A stretch of 64,000 nucleotides of DNA from Vigna angularis (GCF_016808095.1 NC_068975.1:36106001-36170000); one strand, 5' to 3'. Numbered from the stretch's first letter, positions 12,455 through 25,429 are shown. Translations and numbers: made by a program. The notes: generated by a model from the sequence alone, not told the origin.

Positions 12455-14678
12455 TCTGTCTCTTTTTTCGTTATGCTCTTAAAAGGATCGACACTCAAAA
12501 GGCTTTGGGAGAAGAAATGTGTAGAATATTTCCACGTACCAATAACCATTCCAATTCCAAAGGAAAGAAAACAATCAAGGAATCTTGTCCCTCAACTACA
12601 CAGTTCCTTCATATGCAAGCTGTTTTTTCCTTTTCAGTAGACCTTTAACACAGAAATATTTCATGTGCAACTCAACACGCATTATAACGATTTCAGTAAT
12701 TGAATTGCCATAAACATGGTAGTTTGATTTTGAAGCCTTATAATAACTTGAGAATCTCCATTTATTATTCATGATTCAAGCAATCTCTGACAAATTTATA
12801 TCATTTAAGGTTATCCGATCTTTGAACAATCAACGGACGAGGAAGCACTAACAGGGATCACCACCATCCAATCATTTTTTATTTCAAATAAAATATTGCT
12901 CGTGGAATTGAATTTATCAACAAGAAAATATAAGCAGGTGACGACGTCATATAATAAAATAAACAACTTCATATGGTGCTTTCAGAACTCTTAAGAAATT
13001 TATCAACAGTTTTATCTCAAAAGTCAGTAATCTGTACATGATCAGCTTCACGCAAACAGGTTGAATTCTTGGGACATTTTCTTCTTTAATTAATTATTTG
13101 TGTTACAATGATTAGGACTGGTTAATTTAGTCTTTCAATTATTATAAATTTATAAGCAATCACAGGAGCTCTTGGAGATGTCCATATTCTAGATTGTCTT
13201 TGGTTTCATCAGTATTCAATGATTTCTAGCTTTGAAAATCCAAATTATTCTTTGTAATATTGTTAGTATATGTTGGTAATTTATAAAAAAAACTGAATTC
13301 CTTTAATAGAGAACAAACATGAACATAACAGACAAAAAATATTGAAGAAAAATAACGAAAACTTACTTCATTAAATCAGAAAATATTACATTTATTAAAC
13401 TTTTCAAAAAAAAAAATAACCATTCACTAACAATGAATTCCTAAAAATAAACTATTAAATAAAATATATGAATAAAAGATAACAAAGATTTCTTAAAATT
13501 AAAAAAACAATAATAATTAAAAAAATAAAATAAAACAAAATTAAAAAGCGGACATGAAGATTTTTTAACATTATATAATATTATAGTAACTTCAAGAACC
13601 CTTATTCATCCTTGCAAGGTTTCTGAATTTAGATTTTTCATTTCTCTTGAATGTTTAACCTTTTACCTCCCATTTGAAAAGCTAAATGAAAGGGAAAGAT
13701 CCTACACAAAAATAAGTTACGTCCACTATATGTGAACTAAAAAAATGGACTAAAACGGATGAAAAATGTGAACTTAAGAAAATGTTATTAGAAGAAAATG
13801 TTATTTGCTTGAAGTAGATGTGGATAAAATCACGACCGGGAAAATTTTCTTTTAGGGAGGAAGTAAAGAATCTTTTTACTTTTAATACATTAAATAAATA
13901 ATTGATACATAAATATTTTTAAAAATGATCTTCTCTTGTAAGTCTAGTCTAGAGCATAATGTAAGTGATATCCGGAATTATAAGAAAAAAAGAGTTTGTG
14001 GTTTGCTAATCAAGACATTGAGACAGCTCCAACACAGTGCATTCAAAGATGATTTGAAATCAATTGTTTTGATCTTTTTTTAGGCAAAACTTGTTTCAAA
14101 ATCAGGCCTTTTCCCAGACATGAAAGACCTATAAATCACATTACTTTCATGTTTAAGTTGAACAATCTTTTTCAGAGTTTAGTTGCATTAATTACCTTTT
14201 ACCAAAACTATTGTCACAGGAAGAAGATATCATAAGGAAGGAAATTAAAAAAACCTAGTTTTGAAGTAAAAGTAGAGAAGTTCGTTTGGAATACTTGTTG
14301 GCTGCTTTCCTTGCCCCCGATGGAAAGAATCATAGAAAGGGAAAAACAATTAAACGAAGAATAAAGTAAATTGTAATGAAAAATTGGCAGCTTTCATCTC
14401 ACGAATCACGATTACACTTAATATTACATAGTTTTTTTGGCAGACATGTATCATTCACTAATGACAATTATGTTTAAATCAGGTAAGCTCTCTATATATA
14501 ACGAATTTCCTCTGATTATTTAATGCAATTGCATATTTAGAACTTCAACTTAAAACTACTGGTTAAACTTGAACAATTTAATGTATGATCTCATGTATGT
14601 ATAAATAGTGTAGTGCCATAAAATATGCACAGCCCTACTTCATCCTCTTCTCTAAAGCTTCTACTGTATTAGGGAATC
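12455..14678. other. Intergenic promoter region shared by two divergent genes
   Basis: The zinc-finger gene reads left and the DUF1218 gene reads right from this region. Mostly AT-rich; no further coding signal or repeat family recognised. Confidence 0.5.
14600..14607 (+). promoter_or_regulatory. TATA box of the DUF1218 gene
   Basis: TATAAATA about 72-79 bases upstream of the start codon at 14679, consistent with a leader of about 45 bases. Confidence 0.6.
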
Positions 14679-15384
14679 ATGACCAAAAACTATGGCTTCC
14701 TTATCTGCATACTTGTCATGGTCTTGGATGTTGTTGCTGGCATACTTGGAATTGAGGCAGAAATAGCTCAAAACAAGGTACTATAATTAGAAAGACTCTT
14801 CTGCTTCATAAATGTTGAGAACACTGAAGGGTTTAACACGACTCTCTGATCCTTTTGGAATGAATGAACAGGAGAAGCACATGAAGGTGTGGATATTTGA
14901 GTGTAGGTACCCAAGCTATCATGCTTTCAAGCTAGGTTTGGCAGCTGCCACTCTCTTGGCACTTGCCCATGTAATTGCTCACTTGCTTGGTGGCTGCATC
15001 TGTGTTTCGTCCAAACAACAATATCGATTAGCTTCGGCAAACAGGCAATTAGCAGTGGCTTTTCTCATTTTCTCTTGGTAAGTCTTTTACTTTTAATATC
15101 CCTAAATCAAATCCCTTTTTGTTATAGAATTCACATATTTTGAGAGATAACTTTGCAGGATTGTGGTAGCTGTTGGGATGTCGATGCTGATCATAGGCAC
15201 ATTAGCAAACTCAAGATCAAGAAAATCTTGTGCGATGTTCAGCCGCCGGTTTCTATCCATAGGAGGCATCATGTGTTTCATCCATGGATTGTTCACTGTT
15301 CCCTATTACGTTTCTGCAACAGCCACCAGAAGGGAGGAAGAAAAGATGAAAGAAAACGTCAGCCAAAGCGTAAGACGCACTTGA
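14679..15384 (+). CDS. DUF1218 (MWL/DESIGUAL-type) four-TM membrane protein
   Basis: Three exons, 14679-14777, 14872-15077 and 15159-15384, with GT-AG boundaries and consistent phases (0 and 2), giving 176 residues. Hydrophobic segments lie at about 7-26, 54-77, 93-116 and 134-154. Conserved features are the early acidic stretch GIEAEIAQNK, the phrase WIFECRYPSY and cysteines in the second loop (CICVSS). Known relatives (MODIFYING WALL LIGNIN and DESIGUAL proteins) are ER or plasma-membrane proteins linked to lignin content and leaf symmetry; their biochemical role is not settled. The C-terminal tail is short, charged and cytosolic-looking. Confidence 0.85.
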
Positions 15385-16512
15385 TCATCTTTTGTTACCA
15401 AACCAAAAGCGATTATACCTAGTTTTCTACCAAGTGTACATTTATTTTATTTCATTTTTTTGTGTGTTTCACTGATTACACAAATTGCTTGATTTTCAAC
15501 GGATGCATAAACAATTGTATGATTAATAATATCACTGCAAATGCACAACAAAGTAAAGGAAATGCATAATTTGAGAGTGAGAGAAAAGTAAATTTCTCTG
15601 ATTTTACTTAATAAAACAGCATATCTCTTTTCCATGCTAAAGTAAAAGCGCAGCATTTACAACCGAACTCATAAAATCAGATTTAATAAGAGTAAAAAAA
15701 GATGGATAGAAATGTTAGGCTTTGAAAATATTCATGGAACTTTTCTCTCAAATTCATCCTTCAGTCCAAACACAAGCTAAATATATTCTTTGCTAAGTTT
15801 AGAAGAAAAATGTATATAATACAAATTTTGTTATAATTTTCAGGGTAGATTAATTAGTTTATTCAAAATTAGTTGTAAATTTAATACCTACTTCTTAAGT
15901 GTCTTTGTTTATATATAACTAAGGAAACAAGACTAAGATGAATTTGATGCCATCTTCATCTTCTAAGTAAAAATTCTTCTTCCTTCTCATCATGTATTAT
16001 ATTAAAGGGATAATAAAATTTTGTGTCTCATCTCCATTCTCATTAAAACTCACGTTTGTGTAATTGTCTATTTATTATATCAAATATTAATTAAATCATT
16101 TTTTTAAAAATGTCTTTAGTTTATCAATAAAAAAATCAATCATATAAATATTAAATAAGAATGTAAAAAGAATTATAAAAAATAATAATAAAATTGGATT
16201 AATATATTAAATATGTTCTGAAAATTTAAAATAGAAACATAGAGAAAGACAAACCTATTTGAAAAACTGGAGAAATATCTACATATTTTTTTTCTTAAAT
16301 GAAGCCAAAATTAGATGAGAGGGACTAATAAATAATAACCGAGGCAGGAATAAATTTTGTCTCCTAACCCCAAGTGTTTCTGAATACATATTAACTTATA
16401 AAATAAATCACACTAACACTCCTAACATTTTTCAAATTAAACAAAGATTTCAGTTTTTCTTTTTAATTCTGCACAAGTTTCGTTTTTTTAATACATACAC
16501 ACATGAATATAC

Positions 16513-16573
<61 letters not shown>

Positions 16574-16950
16574 TATATTGGTATTCATTTAGAGAAAAGA
16601 GACACGACAAGCCTCTATACTTTTTTAAAGATGAAAAATGGAAATAAATAATTGGTTTGTCGAATAGATGGAAAGAAGAATATATGGGTGATTAAATAAT
16701 GAAGGATGTGAAAGGTATAATATTTTAGATAACAAAATAAATGACGATGAATATAAGGAAGTAAAGAAATAGAAAACCAAAAACTAAATAGATAAGAGTA
16801 TTTATTTACAGGAAGATCAATGAATAAAAAAATAAAGAAATGAGAGGTGGTTGTGTCATCATGCAATGGGTGGTCTCATTTCGCAGAGGCTTCCCGGGAG
16901 CGCTAAAAGTTGTGGCTATGAGCTTCTTTGATTAGTTTGTCGTACGAATT
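15385..16950. other. Intergenic DNA with a (TA)n tract
   Basis: 3' flank of the DUF1218 gene followed by AT-rich DNA. Only the microsatellite at 16514-16569 is notable. The last 100 bases may be the promoter of the RraA-like gene. Confidence 0.5.
16514..16569. repeat. (TA)n microsatellite
   Basis: Uninterrupted TA dinucleotides, about 28 copies. Confidence 0.95.
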
Positions 16951-17842
16951 TTCCACGCAAGTCATTCAAACCCCAACGTTTCTTTCTCAGCAGAGGCGCC
17001 ACCAACAGCAAGATAGAGACTTTGGACTTTTCTTCTCACCCGATTTATCACTCTTCTCCTCTTCACTTCACCAATTCATTCTTTCTATCTCGGTAAGCTT
17101 TTCCTCCTCTCACTTCTTTCCTTTCGTAACCTTACTACCCCATACTCATATCACTTTACACGCTTCTTTATTGCTTTCAACTGCAGTTTTCTTCCATCAT
17201 TTCATCCCTTCTTAGTTACCACATCTTCAAATCAACTGTACTTTCCAATCGGGTTTGTAAAAATACTTCTTTTTTCTTTTCAAAAACTCCCTTTATGACT
17301 GTAAAATTCCAATTTATCCGTCTGAAGCCTGGAGATCTTATAGTCTACTGCCTCCATGACAGGCACTAACATGTATGTCTTTCCCAAATTTTTATGTCAT
17401 CGTTTTTTGGTTTGTGAAATTGAATTTGTTGCATATGAGGTTAAAATGTAGATCATTCAGCATTTATTTTTTTAATTTAATTTTTTATTTGTCCTCATTT
17501 TCTTTAGTTATTACGTTTTATTCTTGGTGTGAGAGGTTGAAAAATAGAACTGTTGAAGTAAATTAATGGGCTCAGTTGCAATAACATTTTAAGGATGAAA
17601 TTTCATTTTAAGAAAATGGAGAAATATTAGTTAAAGGATGTTTTTGAGCGTAAGTGGAAGAATGAGAAGGTAATATAGAATATGGCCTTCATTGTTGTCA
17701 TGGTGTTCTGCCAACATTTTGCAGCAGTTAACTTTTCTACGTAGTTGGTGTTTTGATCATGGAGAAATCCACATTAAGCTCGATTGAATTCAATTTTTGT
17801 CAGAAAGTAAAGGTCTATGTTGGTGCAGGAGGAGTTCCTAAC

Positions 17843-18343
17843 ATGACTACTGTACCTACTGCTGATCTAACTGATGCAAATACAACACATGTAGCAAATG
17901 GTGATTTGAGGGTGCTACATCCGGTGTTCAAGGTTTATGGTCAGGTCACGTCGTTCTCTGGCCCCATTGTAACTGTGAAGGTGTTTGAGGACAACGTGTT
18001 GGTGAGGGAACTTCTTGAGACCAAAGGGGGAGGAAGAGTATTGGTCGTTGATGGAGGGGGAAGCTTGAGGTGTGCTTTGCTGGGAGGGAATTTGGCACAG
18101 ATAGCACATAGCCATGGGTGGGCTGGAATTGTGGTGAATGGATGCGTTAGAGATGTGGATGAGATCAATGCATGTGGCATTGGCGTCAGAGCCTTGGCTT
18201 CTAATCCACTCAAATCCAACAAAAAAGGCACTGGGGAAAAGAATGTCCCTGTTTACGTTGGGGGAACATTTATTCGGGAAGGAGAATGGTTGTATGCAGA
18301 CAATGACGGCATCCTCATATCAAGATTTGAGTTGTCAAACTAA
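17843..18343 (+). CDS. RraA-like 4-hydroxy-4-methyl-2-oxoglutarate aldolase
   Basis: A single coding exon of 166 residues, the length I expect for plant members. It is the RraA-like fold also annotated as regulator of ribonuclease activity A or HMG/oxaloacetate aldolase. Diagnostic stretches are [35 protein letters not shown] (the RD pair belongs to the metal/substrate site) and the C-terminal [14 protein letters not shown]. The start was chosen at [13 protein letters not shown], matching the usual N-terminus; upstream in-frame residues lack conservation and precede a good acceptor (TTGGTGCAG|GAGG, exon from 17829). A leader exon around 16980-17092 with donor TCTCG|GTAAGC implies a 5' UTR intron of about 740 bp. 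It acts as a soluble trimeric enzyme in bacteria; the plant role is inferred. Confidence 0.9.
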   Translation: MTTVPTADLTDANTTHVANGDLRVLHPVFKVYGQVTSFSGPIVTVKVFEDNVLVRELLETKGGGRVLVVDGGGSLRCALLGGNLAQIAHSHGWAGIVVNGCVRDVDEINACGIGVRALASNPLKSNKKGTGEKNVPVYVGGTFIREGEWLYADNDGILISRFELSN

Positions 18344-20458
18344 AAAGTTAGTTAAGTATTGTTGCCATTGGGATGCTTTATCAGATTTGAAGTCATGGAA
18401 AGTTTGATTTAATTTGTGATGGTAAGTGGAAATGCTGTGTGGAAAGAATAAAACTTAATTTATTGCGTGAACTAAGTGTCTGTTTCTCTGTTCATTGTTT
18501 GGAGTTAGGGGATTCATATAGAAGTATGTCAATGGTTTTGACCAAACTTTCTAACCCAAGTATACACAGGATATCATCACATAATCAAACTAAAAACAAA
18601 TAAGTTTATAAAGATTTCTTCGGATTGTGAACTTTCTTACTGTTCGAATGGTGGAAAAAGTATTACTTTGGAAAAAAATAGGAGCAGAATCATCCTTCGA
18701 TATCTAAAGAGGCTGAGTTCAATAGTATGTGTAAATAATACCATTACTCTCAATGAAACAGCAACTGCTATTTCAAATTACAACGATAGAACACTTAATC
18801 TAAACGTTATGAATCTTTCCCTATTTTCTGGCAGATGTTGCTGGCTAAGGAGAATGCCCTTCAAAGGCTTTTGCATTGTATCCATAATAAATTCTAACCG
18901 TTTTTTTGCTCATAAAGAGATCTTCATCCTCTATTGGTGATTCAAGAATTTGAACAGATAAACTCAGTCCAACACTAAGGAGGCTACTGGTCGTTTTATA
19001 AAGGGCTCACAAGGAAGAGAGATAAGACCTGATACCACACAACCACCACTTCAAAATCTGATAGAAGTCATCCCTTTTAACCTTCGATTGGTCTGTCCAT
19101 CGCAGCCTGCAACTCTACCCACAACCTTCTTAAGGATGGCAATGAAAATTAAATCTTCATACAACCTATCCAAACCAATCCCCAATGGCCCAATCTTAGT
19201 GGGATTTAAGGCAGCCCTCCATATAATCAAACCCAGAGTGCTAAATTTATAGTGTAACTAAGACGTTGAATTAAAAAAATAATAATATTTTCTTGATTTA
19301 ATCTATGAAAGGCAATACATAAATTCAGACAGCAGCTCATTGCTAAAAAGAAAATTTCTCTAAGGACGGACGGAAGTGACGATATTGAAATAAAACGCTT
19401 GTCTACCTCTTTCAACAACCTGTTAAAACACCTATTCAAAAAGGGTTGCGCTTAAAGAGATAAAAGGGTTTTGAATTCTTGTTCTGGAGTCCCCGATATT
19501 GAATAAGAAAGTTGGAAACAGCTAAATGCTAAGAGAAATAACACATGAACCAAACTCACACACCGATCAGTTCTGAAAGAGTACTTCATGCAAATTTCTA
19601 AAATCATACTGAAGATTTTCCCAACAAAGAATGTAATGTTAGCAGGAAACGATCATACTCCTGCACTCATTACGAAAAAAACTCTGCACTTTAGAGACAT
19701 TAAGGAAACAGCTCTGCACTTAGAGACAACTCTTCAACATCAGTAGCCATTAAAAAATTAGAAATTTACAAGTTAGGACAAGTTTTCTGGGTTGCTAGCT
19801 TTTCGATTGAAGATTGTAATTATTAATAATAGAATTGTACATGCTCAACTCAAAATAACGATGCTCGGCTGCTGTAATAAGATTTTCACTTTGATAAAAA
19901 CATTATCACAGAAGGAGGATTGTCCTTATCATCCCAATGGAATTTAAAAAACAGAATTCATCATTACAGAGGAAATAACATTACCATATAAGGCCTACCT
20001 ATAATAAATCCCTTGATTCAAACTAATAAATCCTTGATTCCAACTAATGAATCGATGACCAACATGGAAAATACATAACCACAACAGGGAGAACAGTCTC
20101 TTAACGCAAAATGAACATCATGTCTTGAGCCACATTGGCACGTCACCAACAGGAATAAAAAGATAATATCATAGTCAATCCACAAATACTTATGAATTTA
20201 GAGTAGACTAAACACCCAAAAGATCATACTACCATAAAAGATCCGTTTGAAAATAAACTCTGTTAAACACCAGAAACGATTGTCACAAAATATGCAAAGA
20301 ACTTTAGAAGAACACTTTCATATAGCCAATAACTAAACAACATACTATACTACCGAATCAAGACTATACCATAGTCACAAAATTATAATGCGTAGGAGAT
20401 AGATCCTCAGAACATGTGACACAGTACCAAAAACAGACAGCAAACAACATTGAGAATC
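18344..20458. other. Intergenic region between convergent genes
   Basis: It holds the 3' flanks of the RraA-like gene (plus) and the GeBP-type gene (minus). I recognise no gene in the 2.1 kb; composition is less AT-extreme than other spacers, so decayed or non-coding transcribed sequence is possible. Confidence 0.45.
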
Positions 20459-21733
20459 CTAATGGTTGGACGACCGAAGTGCCTCAACTATCAATTTAGT
20501 TTGCTCCCCAATCAGTTCTGAGCGATTAGCAAAAAGTTCCAATTCAGTACGTTGTAATTTCTTCCACTTTGCCCTCAACTCTGTCCTCTTCGATTCACCA
20601 ATCAATTCCAACCCCTTCTTCACATCCTCCTCGTCCAACCCACAAACACCCAGACCCTCTTTAAAGTGGGACAATGCATGCAAAAACATACTCACTTCAC
20701 AATTAACAGTCTTTTGATCGATATGCATCTTTTCAGATTCCTTGAACTCCATGCGCGTCGCTGGCACCGTCTCCTGTTTCGGTTCAGGTTTAGTTTTCTT
20801 GGCAGAAGCCACATTCCTGCTACCGGTTTCCTTCTTCTTCGGACTCTTAGCAGCATTCCCGTTAGCCTTGGGCTTTTCCACTGCCCCATTGGCCACTCCA
20901 CCATCTTGCTCACTTCCCCAAACCTTTTTCGACAATTCAAACGTTTTCTGATCGTGCGGCTTTGCAAATATAAGGCCATCAGCGCTATTCTCTCTCACTG
21001 CAGCGATCTCATACTTCTTCTTTAGTCTCCGAGCCTTCTCCTTCAGCTGGTTGCTGGTAACTTCCACATGCAGCGACTTCTTCAAGAAATCATGGAAAGC
21101 ATTGCCACCCGCAAACTTAAGAGGATCGTTCCCTGTTTTGGAGGTGAACTCAGCCAAGCCCTTGAGAATGGCGAGTTCGTCCTCCTCGCTCCACAGCCTC
21201 TGAAACTTCTTCATTTGATCGCCGGACTTCTTCCCTTCCTCCATCTCTTCGTCGGAAGCGGCAGGGGAAGAAGAAGAATCGCCGGATTTCTTCTTTTTCT
21301 TCGCGACGTGGGCGTTGCTGTTATCGGCGGGGCGTTTCACAGCCGGTTTGGGTGGCGCCGGAGAAGGTAGGACCTTGGGCTTTTGGGCCTGGTCCATGGG
21401 CTTTGTCGCGAGAGGCTTTACCGCCTTCGCAGGAGTGGATTCAGTTTCCGACTCGGTCTCTGATTCGGATTCTGTTTCGGAATCAGAAGATGCGGATTCG
21501 GGATGAGGCTTCGTGGGAGCGGGTGGAGGGTTGGTTTTGGTGATGGGTGGTGGAAGATCGTCATCTTCTGCCTCTTCTCCAGAGGATTCTTCATCTTCTC
21601 CCGACGAAGCTTCTTCCTCTTCGTTTCCATGCCGCAGAGAAGATGGTTTTTGCGTTTCTTCTTCCTCGGAATCTGAAGAAGAAGCCGTGGGTGGCTCATC
21701 CAGAGGGGAAGGACGCTTCTGCTTCTGCGCCAT
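20459..21733 (-). CDS. GeBP/STOREKEEPER-type DNA-binding regulator (DUF573)
   Basis: Intronless, 424 residues, starting MAQKQKRPSP. Residues 15-100 are low-complexity acidic and serine-rich (runs of SETESESE). A basic nuclear-localisation-like patch KKKKK is at 145-149. The DUF573 DNA-binding domain spans about 176-273, with FQRLWSEEDELAILKGL and GLIFAKPHDQKTFELSKKVW as landmarks. A lysine-rich linker follows, then a leucine-rich C-terminal segment (about 345-420) like the non-canonical leucine zipper of this family. Relatives are plant-specific nuclear regulators in trichome and cytokinin responses (GeBP/GPL) or storage-protein promoter binding (STOREKEEPER). Both groups share this architecture, so the exact subgroup is open. 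It ends convergently with the RraA-like gene. Confidence 0.92.
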   Translation of the reverse strand: MAQKQKRPSPLDEPPTASSSDSEEEETQKPSSLRHGNEEEEASSGEDEESSGEEAEDDDLPPPITKTNPPPAPTKPHPESASSDSETESESETESETESTPAKAVKPLATKPMDQAQKPKVLPSPAPPKPAVKRPADNSNAHVAKKKKKSGDSSSSPAASDEEMEEGKKSGDQMKKFQRLWSEEDELAILKGLAEFTSKTGNDPLKFAGGNAFHDFLKKSLHVEVTSNQLKEKARRLKKKYEIAAVRENSADGLIFAKPHDQKTFELSKKVWGSEQDGGVANGAVEKPKANGNAAKSPKKKETGSRNVASAKKTKPEPKQETVPATRMEFKESEKMHIDQKTVNCEVSMFLHALSHFKEGLGVCGLDEEDVKKGLELIGESKRTELRAKWKKLQRTELELFANRSELIGEQTKLIVEALRSSNH

Positions 21734-22037
21734 GGACAGGAAGAATTAGGGTTAGTGAATGTCTGATTAGGGTTTTGAAAACAACAATGAGAAATATAAA
21801 AGTAAATAAAACTGATAATGGAACTTTATATATATATATATATTTATTTATTTATTTATTTATATATAAATGACAAAAAGAAAGAAAGGGTGAAAAGGGT
21901 ATAAGTGAAAGGAAAAGGTCAACCGTTCAGCACACCAATAAAAGTTGGCCATATTTTACTTTATTCAAAAAGACCATTGATATCTTTCTCTCACTACTTC
22001 TCAATATTTCAATTATTAAATTTATTATTTCTGTTTA
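21734..22037. other. Upstream region of the GeBP-type gene
   Basis: About 300 bases containing a TATATA/TTTA low-complexity tract at 21830-21868 and no coding signal. Confidence 0.5.
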
Positions 22038-23434
22038 GGATTAAATATGTTTTTATTATCTATACTATTAAACAATTTTAGTTTTAGTTTCCTATTTCAA
22101 AATAAGGTACATTTTAGTCCTTTTCTTTAAATAAAATTTGATTTTAGTCCTCCAAAATTAACACTGCTAAAAATCAACTGATGTGGCTAACGATAGACTG
22201 ACACGATTTTTTTTTTCTTGCACTGAGTCAGTGTTTCTCATCTTTTCTCCCTCTCTCTCCCTCGTCTCTTCCTTCCATCTTTCACCCAACCTCCCCACCC
22301 TCGGAAATATGGTTGTAATCTACTAGCAAAGTTGTTAGCCCCAAGCATTTGAAGATTTCCTTAGGTAATCTTCAGTTAGATTGTTTCCACCAAAGTCAAG
22401 CACTCTTAAAAAGGTGAGACGAGATAGATCGACAGGAATGCGACCTATTATAGTGTTTGATCCAAGCTTAAGACTTTCAATATCAGAGCAACTTTCGATT
22501 TCTGAAGGGACTACTGCTATAACATCATTACCAGACAACGAAAGAATAAGCAAGGAATGAAGAAAGCCATAATTTTCAGGAATAAACATGTAAAAGATAT
22601 TAGAATTGAGATTAATATATTGCCAGCTCGTCAAACTACTAAATCCTTTAGGCACATCACCAGATAACTCATTGTAACTTGCAAATTGGGCAATCCCAAG
22701 AGCTCAAGCGGTAATTCTCCAAAAAGATTTTGTTTGCTTAAGTCAAGCGTAGTTAGCTTAAAAGGATTCCCTTATGGTTGATAGGGAGGCTAGCACATCA
22801 CGAACCCACAACCCTGAATTGAAGCACTTTCCTATAGCAGTATCGACCAATGGGAAGTCCACTTTAACTAAAGCGAAGCAACGATTTTTTGTTGAGATCT
22901 CCAGACCCCACAACGAATAAAAGTTCAGAGACCGAAGGGCAACCAGTGACCTTCCTTCACGTACTGTCACAGCGCCACCTCTATGAGGTTGCCAACGGTG
23001 GATTCCGGCGTCATCAGCGCTTACATGGGCGAGAGGCCTCCAGTCACGTCTGCCTTCGATGGCGATGCTCGTGAGGGACTGTAATTCGGAGGTCGTGCTT
23101 TGGCAGCGGAGTTGAATGATGAACACGGCGGCCTATCCATGGGAGGATGTCTTTCTCCATCGATCGGTAGCTGTCGGACTGGCCTTTGTAGTCCCTCTCC
23201 TTCGAATTGAGTGGAAGATGGAAGGAAGAGACGAGGGAGAGAGAGGGAGAAAAGATGAGAAACACTGACTCAGCGCAAAAAAAAAATCGTGTGAGTCTAC
23301 CGTTAGCCACATCAGCTGATTTTTAACGGTGTTAGTTTTGGATTACTAAAATCAAAGTTTCCTTAAGGAGGAGGACTAAAATGTACCTTACTTTAAAAGA
23401 GGGACTAAAACCAAAATTGCTTGATATTTAACCC
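22038..23434. mobile_element. Pack-MULE-like element carrying captured gene sequence
   Basis: A 1,397-bp element with terminal inverted repeats of roughly 240 bp. The outer ends are GGATTAAATAT (22038) and, read inward on the minus strand, GGGTTAAATAT (23434). Shared inner blocks include AAGGTACATTTTAGTCCT, ATCAGCTGATGTGGCTAACG and CACTGACTCAGTG variants, plus a pyrimidine-rich stretch. No clear 9-bp target duplication is visible, so the insertion may be old. The interior lacks transposase but holds an LRR receptor-kinase fragment (22335-22755) and a GC-richer segment (22758-23126) of unknown origin. Long inverted repeats around host gene fragments are the Pack-MULE hallmark. Confidence 0.75.
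22335..22755 (-). pseudogene. Captured fragment of an LRR receptor-like kinase
   Basis: On the minus strand the sequence reads KLTTLDLSKQNLFGELP, then after a small deletion or frameshift NELSGDVPKGFSSLTS, ENYGFLHSLLILSLSGN, VPSEIESCSDIESLKLG and RIPVDLSRLTFLRVLDFGG. These are consecutive 24-residue leucine-rich repeats of the type in At4g36180-like receptor kinases. There is no signal peptide, TM or kinase part. Position between the long inverted repeats shows transposon capture. It is probably not translated as a functional protein. Confidence 0.75.
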
Positions 23435-25429
23435 ATTATATTATAATCAATATAATTCAAAAAAAAAAAATACAATCATATCTATCCTACATGGAATAAT
23501 AATATTATTTTTAATTATTGAAAATCTTGATATACATTTAAATTTATATATAAAAAGTAATAGAAGGAAAAGGCATAAGTAGTTAAAAATTAAATATATG
23601 AACAAAAACCAAAAATAAATAAATAAGAATCCAGATTTATAATATAAGAAGTGTATTATATATATATATATATATAGATATTTATTTTATTCTAGCTAAA
23701 ATTTATACTTGATTAAAAATATTTTTAAAGTATTCACATCTTTCATTGGTTTCACTATGTATGAATTTGTAATCTTTTTACACAGTCTCTCTCTACATAT
23801 ATATTTGGGTTTTTGTTTACTTGTTTGATTTCAATTATACACACAAGGGAGAGTAATTTGAGAATTGATAAGAATGCCGAGTGTTGTAATGTTGTTTATT
23901 TGATTAAAATTTATACAAATATTCTTAAAATAGTAACATGTTTCATAAATATATTTAAATCCATTGGAGAACAACAATAATAGAGAATACGTTTAAAAAG
24001 AAAACAATCAGAACAAATGTGTTTGTGAGAGACAGAGAAAAAGAAAGAAAAAACATAACCTAATGTCTAACCTTTATTTAATTGATTTTTAATTATCTTG
24101 TATTCAGATTGAGTAAAAATCTAAAAACTCTAATAAATATAGTCTAGCTCACATAATAATAAATTTTTACCTAGATACGATTTTTAATATTTTCGAGAAA
24201 AGTAAAAATACTGAGATTTAAAATATATTTTTCTAACTAGATTAAATAGTTAGTGTAAATAAATATAGTAAAAAGTACATCCCTAAAAACGACAATAGAT
24301 TAAATGATAAAATATATGATAATAATAAGGTATAATTTTAAATGTTCCATAAAAAATAAAAGTATCTCTGATTGACTTCGAAATTTCCATTAGAGATATT
24401 TTCACAGAAAAGCATTTTTGAAAAAGTAAGCATGTTTATTTCAATTAAGAAAATTACAAAACTTTAAAAACACGATTTATCAGACAATAATCACACACAA
24501 CATCAATGTAATAAGTGATTATTCAATATTTTTTCACATAATAGTTAAGCAATACAAATATTTAACTGATAATGTCAGTGGGTTGAACGTCAAACTCACT
24601 CCAAGCCCAAAACCTATTAATTTTGTCTGGTATTTCGTTGTACACCTCATTTTTTCTTCCTGTACCCCTAAAATCATATATTCTTATTTACCCCTAATAA
24701 GCACACTTGTCTCCATTGAAAAATATGCTAATAAACTTGACCCAAATAATAATCAGGTGTCATAGTACATGATTAGATTAATATTTTCTGTAGTAATTTT
24801 TTTCTTAATTATATAATAAATTAGTAGACAAGGCAATACAATTGGTAGTCGATTCACATCATTAGTCTGCGTGACAAATAACAGGATACTCTGAAACCTT
24901 TTTATATAATGAAATAGAATAAAATTTTATAGAAGATATTTGTGCTAAGAAAGTACGGTTCTTTTTATTTATTTTCACTTCTATCACTTTTTTTTTTCTC
25001 TGGGAAAAGAGAAAGGAATCAGATTCTGTTGCTTGATGTATCATCCGTTCAACCAAAAACAGGGGACCCCATATATTGATGAATGATGAATTATCAATTG
25101 AATTTTCTATAATAATTTTTCTATTTTAACAAGGAAAAAATATTTTAAAAAATGTTTAAAAAACTTATTTTAATTCTAAACAAATTTTCATTATTTAAAG
25201 ATATGTTATTTTGAATTAATTTGTTTTGTGACCGAAGATCCTTGTCTTGTAAATCAAGTTGGCGGTGAGAAGGGTACTAGGTGGGTCTTCCTAATCCATT
25301 GAAGATAAATTATTAAAGTCAATCTTATCTAAAATAACCCTTCTTGTACAGATTAATATATATTGTTCAACTCTGAACAAGGAAGCTGCAAAGTTCTCTC
25401 CTTTGGAGTACAGTCAATTGGGTGAGAGA
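23435..25429. other. AT-rich intergenic DNA upstream of the thioredoxin-like gene
   Basis: Short TA tract near 23655-23676; otherwise no coding, RNA or repeat family recognised. Confidence 0.5.

Noticed and set aside
17753..17842. N-terminal extension of the RraA-like protein
   Set aside because: It contains a plausible splice acceptor, is not family-like, and the 166-residue form matches the expected length.
20666..21873. Several plus-strand and alternate-frame ORFs
   Set aside because: Shadows of the GeBP-type coding sequence, caused by its low-complexity acidic region.
22758..23126. A 122-residue minus-strand protein
   Set aside because: It lies inside the Pack-MULE and has no recognised domain; kept only as possible captured sequence.
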